DNA of 64,000 nucleotides from NCBI GenBank assembly GCA_051278195.1, contig JBNMQM010000021.1, positions 4,727-68,726 on the forward strand, in the 5' to 3' direction. The DNA is from JAHRVQ01 sp051278195. GTDB lineage: Bacteria; Pseudomonadota; Gammaproteobacteria; Pseudomonadales; Azotimanducaceae. The position numbers and the translations under genes were made by a program. The notes beneath the pieces are model-generated. The model made no database searches and had not been told where the DNA came from. It saw nothing but the letters and a program-made list of their open reading frames with translations. Of the stretch, positions 17,131 through 25,824 are shown piece by piece (position 1 is the stretch's first letter; each line of letters starts with the position of its first letter).

Positions 17131-17741
17131 ATGGCTCGTTCACTATCAATTGCGACCATTATCTCGCTGCTCTTTGTTCGTTGCGTTATTTGACGTCCAA
17201 CCGAATCCAGGAAGTGGGAACATTTTGTGCGTTAATGGTGTTTGTTCTGGGCTGCTGGTTGGCCTTGTTTAGAATATCGCAAACCGAATGGAAGGCATGG
17301 GTGTATACGCCTTGCTGCGGCGGGTTTTACTCGCCACTCTGCTGGCATTGTTGGCTAATTATTTGTACTTCTACAACACGATGGATTTGCGTGAGGCATT
17401 CTTTGCTGCCGATCACACCATCAGCAATAGTTATGGACGGACCTACCAGACGCTTTTTGCGAGAACGTTTTACCCATCGGATATTGGGCTTTTAGGCGTC
17501 ATGTTTAAGTACGGCTTTGTTGGTCTGTGCCTATACTTATAGGTTCATGGTCTCATTTTTTATCGCTTATGGCGGACGAATCTTGAGGTGAGACTGCAGG
17601 AAAGTCGATAGGACCCGATGCTATGGGCGCTATTGATCTTAATCATTGCGCAAACCATCAACTTACCGCTGATCGCTAGCCTCGGATACGCTCAGGGTAT
17701 CACCCCGGTTCCTTATCGTTGGCTTACGCATATCTGCAAGC
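17131..17741 (+). pseudogene. Wzy-like EPS polymerase / O-antigen ligase remnant
   Basis: Begins MARSLSIATIISLLFVRCVI then TGA. Hydrophobic pieces follow in different frames: VGTFCALMVFVLGCWLALFR, RRVLLATLLALLANYLYFYN, then RTYQTLFARTFYPSDIGLLG and MFKYGFVGLCLYL-TAG, and DPMLWALLILIIAQTINLPL. The R/N-x-Y...D-x-G pattern is typical of the large periplasmic loop and late helices of Wzy-like polymerases. Only about a third to a half of a normal gene is recognisable. Confidence 0.55.
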
Positions 17742-17747
17742 ACCGTC

Positions 17748-17813
17748 GTGTCGCTAAGCGATTCTGGAAGTGTCGCTAAGCGATTCTGGAAGTGTCGCTT
17801 AGCGATTCTGGAA
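17748..17813. repeat. 22-bp x 3 direct repeat, each with a small palindrome
   Basis: GTGTCGCTAAGCGATTCTGGAA occurs three times in a row (third copy CTTAG for CTAAG), with a partial fourth. Each contains TCGCT-A-AGCGA, a 5-bp-arm palindrome, at a regular 22-bp pitch. It lies 155-220 bp before the sigma-54 promoter of the regulator gene, a suitable place for enhancer sites, but may be only another tandem duplication. Confidence 0.85.
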
Positions 17814-18022
17814 GTGTCGTTTATGTGACATAGTTCACACTTTGTTGACCCTATGTGGCCACATCAAGTGAGTCGAGAGTGAGTCAATTAGTAACATTCA
17901 AGAATATTTTTCCAGTAAGCAATTGATAATAAACAATAATACTGAAGATTATCAAAACGCGAAATAGTTGGCCCGGCTGTTGCATTTTGATACTCAGAGC
18001 TTGAGAATCTGGAGAAATCACT
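17814..18022. other. leader region of the response regulator
   Basis: AT-rich, without coding sequence. It holds GTGACATAGTTCACACTTTG (a TGTGA-TCACA-like dyad) soon after the repeats, then the sigma-54 promoter and a GGAG ribosome site before the ATG at 18023. Confidence 0.5.
17968..17984 (+). promoter_or_regulatory. sigma-54 promoter of the response regulator gene
   Basis: TTGGCCCGGCTGTTGCA has GG and GC ten bases apart with a good -12 TTGC; the -24 has CCC for CAC. It ends 39 bp before the ATG at 18023, the same distance as at the other two EPS promoters. This points to autoactivation of the regulator. Confidence 0.7.
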
Positions 18023-19399
18023 ATGGCAAAAAAAACCAGCTTATTGATGGTAGAAGACAGCCTGTCACTGGCAGCGATCTACATGGGCTACCTGAAAGAC
18101 GAATCTTTGGATGTCCGTCACGTCGCCACGCTAAGCGACTCCATTGAGTACCTGCAGCACACAGTGCCGGATATTATCCTGCTGGATATTGAATTGTCCG
18201 ATGGCAATGGTCTGGACCTGCTGAAGGAGGTCATGAACCGGGGTCTGCAAACGGATGTCATTGTGATGACCGCACATGGTTCGACTGATATGGCGGGTCA
18301 TGCGATTCGCACCGGTGCATTCGATTTTTTAACTAAGCCCTTTGATGCGCATCGGCTCCAGGTAACCGTAACAAATGCGGTGGAGCATCTAAGTCTGTCA
18401 AAGAAGGTTCAGATCTTCAGTGCACTTGAACGTGACCGATATGGTCGGTTTGTGGGCCAGTCACTGCCCATGCAAGCTGTGTATCGCATCATTGACTCTG
18501 TAGCAGTAAGTGACGCAACTGCTTTTATCGTCGGTGAGAGTGGCACAGGCAAAGAGTTGGCGGCGGAGGCCGTGCATGAAAAAAGCAAACGTGCCAATTC
18601 CGCTTTTCACGCGATTAACTGTGGCGCGATCCCGTCGGAGTTGATGGAAAGTGAGCTATTCGGGCACGTCAAAGGAGCGTTTACGGGCGCGACATGTTCT
18701 CGAGATGGTGCGGCGACCATTGCTGATGGTGGCACTTTGTTTCTTGATGAGATCTGCGAAATGGAGTTGGAGCTACAGAAGAAGCTGCTTCGCTTTATCC
18801 AGGGTGGTGAATTTCAGCGGGTCGGCAGCAATAAGATTGAACACGTCGATATCCGTTTTGTCTGCGCGACTAATAAAGACCCAATGGCAGAAGTTCGCGA
18901 AGGTCGGTTTCGAGAAGATCTGTATTACCGTTTACATGTCATACCCCTCCGGTTGCCGCCGCTGCGTGAGCGCGGTGATGACATTTTGATGATTGCCCGG
19001 ACGTTTTTAGCGGAAGTCTCCGATAAGGAACAAAAATCTTTCATGACGTTTAACGCCGAAGTTGAAAAAATCTTTATGGATTACGATTGGCCGGGGAATG
19101 TGCGTGAACTGCAAAATACGATACAGAATATTGTGGTGCTCAATGACGGTGAAGAAGTCGCGTTGCATATGTTGCCTATGCAGGTGTTATCTGGAAACAA
19201 GCCGGAGGCCACCGCAAGTGACTCGGGTGATCAGTCCGAAAAACCGCAGATAATAGAGCCACTTTGGGTCACCGAAAAGCGCGCCATCGAGTGGGCTATT
19301 GAGCAGAGCGATGGCAACGTCAATCGTGCTGCTGGTTTGTTAGAAGTGGCTCCCTCGACGATCTACCGCAAGGTGCAGTCTTGGAATACCCCCAACTAA
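18023..19399 (+). CDS. NtrC-family sigma-54-dependent response regulator
   Basis: 458 residues. Receiver domain 5-120 with phosphoacceptor Asp55 (DIILLDIELSDGNG) and KPFD; AAA+ domain ~140-370 with Walker A GESGTGKE, the sigma-54 contact loop GAFTGA, Walker B GGTLFLDEI and arginine finger region FREDLYYRLHVIPLRLPPLR; Fis-type helix-turn-helix at the C-terminus (DGNVNRAAGLLEVAPSTIYR). Opens RpoN promoters. Three sigma-54 promoters lie within 8 kb upstream, including its own, so it is the likely EPS activator. Followed by the H-NOX and hybrid kinase genes, the likely input. Confidence 0.92.
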   Translation: MAKKTSLLMVEDSLSLAAIYMGYLKDESLDVRHVATLSDSIEYLQHTVPDIILLDIELSDGNGLDLLKEVMNRGLQTDVIVMTAHGSTDMAGHAIRTGAFDFLTKPFDAHRLQVTVTNAVEHLSLSKKVQIFSALERDRYGRFVGQSLPMQAVYRIIDSVAVSDATAFIVGESGTGKELAAEAVHEKSKRANSAFHAINCGAIPSELMESELFGHVKGAFTGATCSRDGAATIADGGTLFLDEICEMELELQKKLLRFIQGGEFQRVGSNKIEHVDIRFVCATNKDPMAEVREGRFREDLYYRLHVIPLRLPPLRERGDDILMIARTFLAEVSDKEQKSFMTFNAEVEKIFMDYDWPGNVRELQNTIQNIVVLNDGEEVALHMLPMQVLSGNKPEATASDSGDQSEKPQIIEPLWVTEKRAIEWAIEQSDGNVNRAAGLLEVAPSTIYRKVQSWNTPN

Positions 19400-19478
19400 C
19401 TTGGTGTGTGCTAAGACACTAGGAATACTGACAGTAAGTTAGGCTTGATTCGATTAAGTGCAGAGGCAAGGGATTACC

Positions 19479-20033
19479 ATGTATGGATTGATTCACACCG
19501 CACTACAACAAATGATGACAGAGAAATTTAGCCGAGAACAATGGCAAAGGGTGCTAGAGCTCTCTGGTGCACCTGCTAATGCCTTTATGTCGACACGAAG
19601 CTATGACGATGCAGTGACTTTATCGTTAGTGGGTGCGGTATCCGAGGTTCTGGAACTGCCAGTTGATGATTGTCTCGACGCGTTTGGTCAGTTTTGGTTA
19701 GCAGAGTTTGCACCGCAAAGTTATGACATGTTGCTGTCAGCCGCGGGAGGTTCTCTATTTGAGTTTCTCGAAAACCTGGATGCACTCCATGATCGGATTA
19801 GTACCACTTTTGTGGGCTATCGTCCGCCGACTTTTAAGCTTGAAATGCTCTCGGAGAATCGAGCTAAAGTGTTTTATCGCAGCGAGCGGTCTGGTCTGGT
19901 GCCCTTTGTGCTTGGCTTAATCAAAGGCATGCAGGTTCGGTTTAACATCGTCATTACGATCGGTGAAGTGATTATAGATTCAACAGGTGAGGGTGATCGC
20001 GCCACCATTGATATTCAAGTAGCTCCGAAGTGA
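19479..20033 (+). CDS. H-NOX heme nitric-oxide sensor
   Basis: 184 residues. Binds protoheme and senses NO (or O2). It starts MYGLIHTALQQMM like other H-NOX proteins; proximal heme ligand His104 in LDALHDRI, and the propionate-binding Y-x-S-x-R motif is Tyr133-Ser135-Arg137 (YRSER). No distal-pocket tyrosine is apparent by eye, which would favour NO sensing, but this needs alignment. The ATG at 19479 has AAGGGA upstream and matches the family start. The stop overlaps the kinase start by 4 bp, so the two are translationally coupled, as in known H-NOX/kinase pairs. Confidence 0.9.
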   Translation: MYGLIHTALQQMMTEKFSREQWQRVLELSGAPANAFMSTRSYDDAVTLSLVGAVSEVLELPVDDCLDAFGQFWLAEFAPQSYDMLLSAAGGSLFEFLENLDALHDRISTTFVGYRPPTFKLEMLSENRAKVFYRSERSGLVPFVLGLIKGMQVRFNIVITIGEVIIDSTGEGDRATIDIQVAPK

Positions 20034-22009
20034 GTGTTTCTGTTCCCTTTTCAGAGCTGAAGCGATTGTTTACGATGACGTTCACGATCAATCATGAGCT
20101 AAAGATGGGGTATGTTAGTGCTCCGCTAAACGCCCGTTGTCCCGAGGCATTAGACGGGGCTCAAATGGGCAATGTGTTCACTCTTCATCGTCCTGCGGGT
20201 GCATTCACGTACGAAGATATTCTCGATAACATTGATATGCTCTTTTTGTTGATATCAAGAGAAGATGACATTGCGCTTCGTGGCCAAATGATTGCCTTAG
20301 AAGATTCTGATCGTTTGATGTTTTTGGGTTCGCCTTGGTTGCCCTGGATGTCTGAAAATCATCCGGAAGTAAAAATGGGTCTAGCTGAGTTTCCCCGTCA
20401 CGACCCTCAGATGGACGCGGCTTTTTACGAAGCGACACAGCGCGCGATGGTCGCTGATCTTGAGAGGGTTAACGAAGAGCTAAGAGGTGCCAAAGAGCGA
20501 GCGGAACAAACCCAGCAAATCCAATCAGACTTTTTTGCTGTAATGAGTCATGAAATGCGTACGCCCTTGAACAGCATTATTACCTCGTTATCCCTGAGTC
20601 GAGAATCTGCAAACAAGAAAGAGAACGCAGACCTGCTAAAAGTGGCACATACCTCCGCTAACAATCTTATGTCGGTCATCAACTACGTGCTCGACTTTTC
20701 GAAGTTGGAAGCAGGTCAGTTGGTGGTCGAAAAAGAAGAGTTTGACTTGTTTGAAACACTGCACTCGATTGGTGAGATTTTGCTTGCTAAATCCACAGCC
20801 AAAAATCTTAGATTTGTTATTGATATTGCACCGGATGTACCTCGTTGGGTTCAAGGTGATGGCTCGAAGATTCGTCAAGTGCTGATTAATCTCGCCAGTA
20901 ACGCGGTTAAGTTTACATCGGTCGGGGGGGTGACAATCCGTGTGACTTCAGAAGCATTGGAGGGTGAGTCTGTCGGATTGACTTTTCAAGTGGTTGATAC
21001 GGGTGCCGGCATTGCGCCAGAACATCAGGGTCGAATTTTTGATGCTTTCTGGACGCTGACTGAAAAAACTCCGGCTGGAGAAGCCAACACAGGGCTGGGT
21101 CTCAATATATGTCAGCGCATCACTACCTTGTTAGGGGGGGATCTTCGGTTCGAGTCAACATTGGGTGAGGGAACCTCTTTCAATTTTTCTCTGTCTTTAA
21201 TTCGAAGTAACCATGTTAGCGCTCGAGAAGAAAGTATGGATCTCGCGATGAAATTTGAGGGGCACATATTGCTTGTCGATGATAACCAGACCAACCTTTT
21301 TGTTGGCGGCCTCATGCTTGAGCGTATGGGCTTGGATGTTCGGACAGCGAGTGATGGTGTCGAAGCTGTAAAGCTGATTAAAGAGCGCGCCTTCGATCTG
21401 GTATTGATGGACATTACTATGCCCGTGATGGACGGCGAAACTGCAGCGCGCGAAATTCGTAAGTTAGGTTTTGATGTCCCCATCATTGCCCTGACCGCCC
21501 ATGTCGGGGAGGAACTCGCTGCTCAATACGCAGAGTCAGGGATGCAAGGCGTGGTGTTCAAGCCTATCAACAAGGCTGATTTGATCAGGACGCTATCGCG
21601 CCATTTAGCGAGTAAGGCTGCTGCGTCAGTTTCTCGGGTTGCTGCGAGGCCGCTCCAAAATGAGGTGCTCGATGAGAAAATACTTGAAACGTTAGCCAGT
21701 AATATTGGCGAAGCTAATTTTGCGGCTGCCAGTGCGCTGTTTGGCAAAGAACTCGAGACGAGAGTCAATGCGCTCAAGTCTGCTTGGGTACAAAGAGACT
21801 TCAAGTCGATGTTAATTGAGTCTCATACGCTAAAAAGCTCCTCTGTGAGTTTCGGTGCGATTGAGTTTTCCAAGCAAATGGGCGCGGTAGAAAAGGCCAG
21901 CAGAGATAAGGATGTTCGAGCGTTGGTCGAGCTTTTGCCAAATGTGGATGCCGCTGTGAGGCGAGCTCAGGATTCTTTTACGAGCTATATGGCAAGCCTT
22001 ACGCGTTAG
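20030..22009 (+). CDS. H-NOX-associated hybrid histidine kinase (HnoK-like)
   Basis: 659 residues. N-terminal ~150 residues form the H-NOX-associated region without membrane segments, then a coiled coil (LERVNEELRGAKERAEQTQQ), HisKA with His174 (SHEMRTPLNS), HATPase (NLASNAVKF, DTGAGIAPE, GLGLNICQ), receiver with Asp461 (LVLMDITMPVMDG), and C-terminal Hpt with His599 (ESHTLKSSS). Start is GTG, overlapping the H-NOX stop. NO-bound H-NOX would change its autophosphorylation; the Hpt can pass phosphate to a separate receiver, and the nearest is the NtrC-type regulator upstream. That link is inferred. Confidence 0.9.
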   Translation: MSVSVPFSELKRLFTMTFTINHELKMGYVSAPLNARCPEALDGAQMGNVFTLHRPAGAFTYEDILDNIDMLFLLISREDDIALRGQMIALEDSDRLMFLGSPWLPWMSENHPEVKMGLAEFPRHDPQMDAAFYEATQRAMVADLERVNEELRGAKERAEQTQQIQSDFFAVMSHEMRTPLNSIITSLSLSRESANKKENADLLKVAHTSANNLMSVINYVLDFSKLEAGQLVVEKEEFDLFETLHSIGEILLAKSTAKNLRFVIDIAPDVPRWVQGDGSKIRQVLINLASNAVKFTSVGGVTIRVTSEALEGESVGLTFQVVDTGAGIAPEHQGRIFDAFWTLTEKTPAGEANTGLGLNICQRITTLLGGDLRFESTLGEGTSFNFSLSLIRSNHVSAREESMDLAMKFEGHILLVDDNQTNLFVGGLMLERMGLDVRTASDGVEAVKLIKERAFDLVLMDITMPVMDGETAAREIRKLGFDVPIIALTAHVGEELAAQYAESGMQGVVFKPINKADLIRTLSRHLASKAAASVSRVAARPLQNEVLDEKILETLASNIGEANFAAASALFGKELETRVNALKSAWVQRDFKSMLIESHTLKSSSVSFGAIEFSKQMGAVEKASRDKDVRALVELLPNVDAAVRRAQDSFTSYMASLTR

Positions 22010-22023
22010 TCATAAAGCCGTTA

Positions 22024-22902
22024 TTAAAACTGATGTTCAAGAAAGTTGACGAGGGCTCTTACTCGAGCTGATAGATGACGCCTGTGCGGGTAAAGAGCGT
22101 AGACGCCCATCTCGCTGGCTTCGAAAGGTTCAAACAAAGGCACCAAGGTGCCGTCTGCTAAATCCTGATCGATCACATACATTGGGCACAGGGCGATGCC
22201 GATTCCCGCTTTTGCCATCTGTCGGGTCGCTTCCGGAGTATTGGCGTTAAAAGGCCCCTCTATATCAACCCGTATCTGCTGACCCTCGATTTTGAATGGC
22301 CAGGTATGTGGATCCTCAAAATTGGTATCAATCAGACAGGGATAATGACTTAACGCTAGCGGGTTAGCCGGCGTCCCATGTTTTTGCAGAAAGTCGGGCG
22401 CCGCACATACGACCTTCCGCATTGGTGCTAAGTGTCGTGCAATCAAACTTGAATCCTGAAGTTGGCCGATTCGAATGGCGAGATCAAAGCCCTCGTCAAT
22501 CAGCGAGACTTTGAGGTTAGAAAGTGAAAGTTCGATTTTTATATCGGGGTGCAGACTTAAAAAGTCAGCCAAGACCGGCAGCAGATTGCGCTCCCCAAAG
22601 GTGGTTGGGGCGGTCATTCGGATCCTTCCTCGCGGCGCCTCGTGTTCTGACCGAACCGCAGAGTCTAGTTCGTCAAACTGATCGAGCAGATCCAGGCACC
22701 GATCGAGGTAGGCCCGCCCAGTATCCGTCAGAGCAACAGATCGAGTCGTCCGATCAAACAACAAAACCTTGAGTTGTGCTTCCAACTGACGAACCGCCTT
22801 GCTAACGGTTTGGACAGGCTTTCCTACGACCTCGGCCGCAGCAGTAAATGACCCTGTTCGTGCGACCTCTGTGAATAGTCTCATGTTCTCGATTCGATCC
22901 AT
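22024..22902 (-). CDS. LysR-family transcriptional regulator
   Basis: 292 residues. N-terminal winged helix (ENMRLFTEVARTGSFTAAAE, RTTRSVALTDTGRAYLDR), then a periplasmic-binding-like effector domain (GRIRMTAPTTFGERNLLPVL, FDLAIRIGQLQDSSLIARHL), close to the PA2206/DsdC-like group often paired with reductases or glutathione transferases. Divergent from the GST gene with a 141-bp promoter gap holding an LTTR box, so it likely controls that gene and perhaps the flavoprotein behind it. Confidence 0.88.
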   Translation of the reverse strand: MDRIENMRLFTEVARTGSFTAAAEVVGKPVQTVSKAVRQLEAQLKVLLFDRTTRSVALTDTGRAYLDRCLDLLDQFDELDSAVRSEHEAPRGRIRMTAPTTFGERNLLPVLADFLSLHPDIKIELSLSNLKVSLIDEGFDLAIRIGQLQDSSLIARHLAPMRKVVCAAPDFLQKHGTPANPLALSHYPCLIDTNFEDPHTWPFKIEGQQIRVDIEGPFNANTPEATRQMAKAGIGIALCPMYVIDQDLADGTLVPLFEPFEASEMGVYALYPHRRHLSARVRALVNFLEHQF

Positions 22903-22911
22903 AACGCACCT

Positions 22912-22934
22912 ATTATCATCATATTGGAGATAAT
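22912..22934. promoter_or_regulatory. LysR-type binding box (ATTATC-N11-GATAAT)
   Basis: A perfect 6-bp inverted repeat with 11-bp spacer, the T-N11-A form of LysR recognition sites, 10 bp from the LysR ATG in the divergent gap. This suits autorepression and activation of the GST gene. Inferred from position and form. Confidence 0.6.
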
Positions 22935-23043
22935 TATTCTCTATTTAGGATATTTATCAAGGATTGGTTGAGTAATAGAGTGTGTTTCATCGAATGGCAA
23001 AGCGGATTCGAACCGACTCTCAAACCACCGAAGGAACAACCAC

Positions 23044-23679
23044 ATGAAAATTTACGATTTTGAACTCTCTGGACATGCCCATCGAGCACGATTGATGGCG
23101 AGCCTCTTGAATCTGCCGGCAGAAATCGTGCGGATTGATTTACGCGCTGGAGAGCACAAGCAACCAGAATATCTTGCTAAAAACTCATTTGGCCAGGTGC
23201 CCACTCTCGAAGACGGTGAGTTAACGCTCACTGACTCCAATGCCATTTTGGTTTATCTCGCAGTTAAATATGACGCGGGTCGAACCTGGTACCCCGTCGA
23301 TGCTGCACTTTTGGCTGAGGCTCAGATGTGGCTGGCTAAAGCCAGTAAGGATCTGGTTGAAGGTCCGGGTGCTGCTCGACTCGTGACTGTATTTGGCGCG
23401 CCTCGCGATCACGAAGAGGCGATCAATAAAGCGCATAACTTATTGGGGATTATGGATAGCCATCTAGCAAAGCGAAAATACTTTGTGGGTGATCAGCCGA
23501 CGGTAGCTGACGTGGCGCTGTATTCCTACACCGCGCATGCGCCAGAGGGGGGTGTTGATCTGACCGGTTATCCGCATGTGACGCGGTGGTTGGCAACCAT
23601 TGAAGCATTGCCAGGCTTTGTGCCCATGCAGGCCACCGAGACCGAGGCCAAGGCTGCGCTCTCTTCAAGCGCTGCATGA
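23044..23679 (+). CDS. glutathione S-transferase family protein
   Basis: 211 residues. Thioredoxin-like N-terminal domain (KIYDFELSGHAHRARLMASL, FGQVPTLEDGELTLTDSNAI with the cis-Pro and the glutathione gamma-glutamyl contact DSN) and helical C-terminal domain (YFVGDQPTVADVALYSY, N-capping motif). It would conjugate or reduce electrophiles with glutathione in the cytosol. Divergent from the LysR gene; followed after a stem-loop by the flavoprotein gene, suggesting a joint stress or detoxification role. Confidence 0.87.
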   Translation: MKIYDFELSGHAHRARLMASLLNLPAEIVRIDLRAGEHKQPEYLAKNSFGQVPTLEDGELTLTDSNAILVYLAVKYDAGRTWYPVDAALLAEAQMWLAKASKDLVEGPGAARLVTVFGAPRDHEEAINKAHNLLGIMDSHLAKRKYFVGDQPTVADVALYSYTAHAPEGGVDLTGYPHVTRWLATIEALPGFVPMQATETEAKAALSSSAA

Positions 23680-23686
23680 AACGTCC

Positions 23687-23713
23687 TGCAAAGCTGGTGC
23701 TGCCAGCTTTGCA
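23687..23713 (+). promoter_or_regulatory. intergenic stem-loop between GST and flavoprotein genes
   Basis: TGCAAAGCTGG-TGCTG-CCAGCTTTGCA, an 11-bp perfect stem, immediately after the GST stop. No U-tract follows, so it is more likely an mRNA stabiliser, attenuator or weak terminator within a two-gene transcript than a full terminator. Confidence 0.6.
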
Positions 23714-23739
23714 TTCCCATCTAGTATCGGAGTCTGATT

Positions 23740-25821
23740 ATGAATACAGAATCGTCACCCTTTCATCAAGGCGAGCAAACCGTTCAATCTCGAATGGGTG
23801 TGCGTGAACAAGCCGAGTTCCTTGGCCGTCGAACCATTCGTGATCATATGCCGCAGCAGCACCAAGACTTCTATCAAGCACTTCCTTACTTGTTGGTGGG
23901 TCATGTGGATGCCGCGGGCGATCCCTGGGCTTCGTGGTTGTCGCATCAAGCGCAACCCGACGATGCGGCAGTCATGGATGTTGAGGACGCCCAAAAATTC
24001 TCGCTGTCCTTAGATGCAGTTCATCCTATGGATCCCTTGCGCCAAGCGCTCGACCGGCCAACCGCTGTTGGTTTGTTGGGCATCGACCTATCGAATCGCC
24101 GGCGCAATCGCATGTCCGCAGTACTGGATGGCGGACTGCCAGAGCGGGTTGGCAAAAGGCCAGAGCGGGTTGGCAAAAGGCCAGAGCGGATTAAAGCAAT
24201 AGTCCGGCAGGCTTTTGGAAACTGCCCCCAGTACATTCAAACCCGCGTGGTAAAAACGCGTAAAAATTGGTCAGTTGAGGACTCTACTGCACAAAGCCTA
24301 TCAGCGTTATCAGCAGCAGAAATCGCGCTGATTGAAGCCAGTGACAGTTTTTACATCGCGAGCTATTTTGACGACGGCAGCGGCGGTGGTGAAACCGGCG
24401 CCGATGTTTCTCATCGGGGTGGGCAACCCGGTTTTGTTCGTGTTGATGACAACATGACGCTGACGATTCCTGATTTTCCTGGTAACAATCACTTCAACAC
24501 ACTTGGCAATATTGAAAGTAACGGTAAAGCCGGTCTATTGTTTGCCGACTTTGCTTCTGGGGACCTGTTGATGTTGACCGGAGATGCTGAAGTTCTGTGG
24601 GATTCAGAAGAAACGAGTTACTTTGAAGGCGCCGAGCGATTGTGGCGTTTTAAACTTAAGTCAGGCATTCGACTCAATAATGCGCTTGGGATTAAGTTTG
24701 AATTTGAGCAGTATTCTCCCAATAGTTTGCTTACAGGTAACTGGGCTCAAGCAAAAGCGGCAGAAGCTGCCGAAGCGGAACAGTTGACCTGGTTACCCTA
24801 TAGTGTCGAGCGCGTGATTGAAGAAACAGGCCAGGTGAAGTCCTTCGAGTTAATGCCGCCCGTAGGCTTGGTACCGAAATTCGAAGCGGGCCAATTTCTA
24901 ACCCTTAGATTTAGGATCGACGATGAATACCAGGTGCGAACCTACACGGTTTCTAGTGCACCCAGTGATGCCCGGCTGCGAATTTCTGTTAAACGTGATG
25001 GCGTGATCTCTAGTTACTTGCATGATCACGTGTCGCCAAACATGAACATTGAGGCGAGAGCGCCGTCCGGTAACTTTGTCTTGAATAAAGATAAACCGTC
25101 TGTTTTTGTTGCAGCGGGTATCGGTATTACGCCGATGATCTCGATGATTCGCGAAAGCCTTTTTCATGGCATCAAACATCGGCGTGCCCAGTCTATGGTG
25201 TTGTTTTATCAGGTGCGTGATGAGTCTCAATTGGCTTTCCATCAAGAACTAACTGACTTGCAGGCGGTTCTAGGTGATGAGTTGCGCGTTATAACATTAT
25301 TTTCTGGCGCTCCGGATCATCACCTGGCGAGTTATGGCGGTTACCTAAATCGTGACATCCTCAATGCAGAGTTGGCGCTAGATGACTATCAATTCTACGT
25401 CTGTGGTCCGACGGACTTTATGCAAAAAGCTTATGACAGCATTCGCTCAGTCGGTGTGATCGATTCAAAAATCAGTGCGGAAGCGTTTGGCCCTGCATCG
25501 TTGCAGCGGGATCTCGACGTCAGCACGCAAATCAGCGTCGTCACCGCTGATCATGCCGTGGTTGAGTTTGTCCCATCGTCAGTAGAGCAAGGTTGGTCGC
25601 CCCAGGACGGCAGCCTGCTCGACTTTGCCGAAGCGCATGGAATGACGCCGGCTTCAGGTTGTCGCGCGGGACATTGTGGCAGTTGTGCAACAGGGGTGCT
25701 TTCCGGTGAAGTGGTCTACACCCAGTCGCCGACCTATCCCGTCGGCGAGGACGAAGCGCTCATCTGTTGCGCCGTGCCCGCTAAGGGTATGGAAAGTGAA
25801 CCACTACGTTTAGACCTTTAG
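23740..25821 (+). CDS. PNPOx-like / flavin reductase / 2Fe-2S ferredoxin fusion protein
   Basis: 693 residues in three parts. Residues ~1-335: a PNPOx-like split-barrel flavin domain (QDFYQALPYLLVGHVDAAGD, DFPGNNHFNTLGNIESNGKA, GLLFADFASGDLLMLTGDAE). Residues ~350-590: ferredoxin-NADP reductase type (RTYTVSSAP for FAD, FVAAGIGITPMISMI for NAD(P)H, YVCGPTDFM). C-terminal: plant-type 2Fe-2S domain with CRAGHCGSC and a distal Cys in LICCAVP. It should shuttle electrons from NAD(P)H through FAD and the cluster to an acceptor, perhaps the N-terminal flavin. A 7-residue repeat (PERVGKR) sits near 133-150. Follows the LysR/GST pair. Confidence 0.87.
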   Translation: MNTESSPFHQGEQTVQSRMGVREQAEFLGRRTIRDHMPQQHQDFYQALPYLLVGHVDAAGDPWASWLSHQAQPDDAAVMDVEDAQKFSLSLDAVHPMDPLRQALDRPTAVGLLGIDLSNRRRNRMSAVLDGGLPERVGKRPERVGKRPERIKAIVRQAFGNCPQYIQTRVVKTRKNWSVEDSTAQSLSALSAAEIALIEASDSFYIASYFDDGSGGGETGADVSHRGGQPGFVRVDDNMTLTIPDFPGNNHFNTLGNIESNGKAGLLFADFASGDLLMLTGDAEVLWDSEETSYFEGAERLWRFKLKSGIRLNNALGIKFEFEQYSPNSLLTGNWAQAKAAEAAEAEQLTWLPYSVERVIEETGQVKSFELMPPVGLVPKFEAGQFLTLRFRIDDEYQVRTYTVSSAPSDARLRISVKRDGVISSYLHDHVSPNMNIEARAPSGNFVLNKDKPSVFVAAGIGITPMISMIRESLFHGIKHRRAQSMVLFYQVRDESQLAFHQELTDLQAVLGDELRVITLFSGAPDHHLASYGGYLNRDILNAELALDDYQFYVCGPTDFMQKAYDSIRSVGVIDSKISAEAFGPASLQRDLDVSTQISVVTADHAVVEFVPSSVEQGWSPQDGSLLDFAEAHGMTPASGCRAGHCGSCATGVLSGEVVYTQSPTYPVGEDEALICCAVPAKGMESEPLRLDL
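24139..24190. repeat. 21-bp tandem repeat inside the flavoprotein gene
   Basis: CCAGAGCGGGTTGGCAAAAGG occurs twice, then a partial third copy (CCAGAGCGGA). The unit is seven codons, so the frame is kept and the protein reads PERVGKR-PERVGKR-PERI. The insert lies in the N-terminal flavin domain. Confidence 0.9.
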
Positions 25822-25824
25822 GCG

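Noticed and set aside
17814..17860. CRP-like site (TGTGA-TCACA) before the regulator gene
   Set aside because: GTGACATAGTTCAC is only a partial match with wrong spacing; too weak to call.
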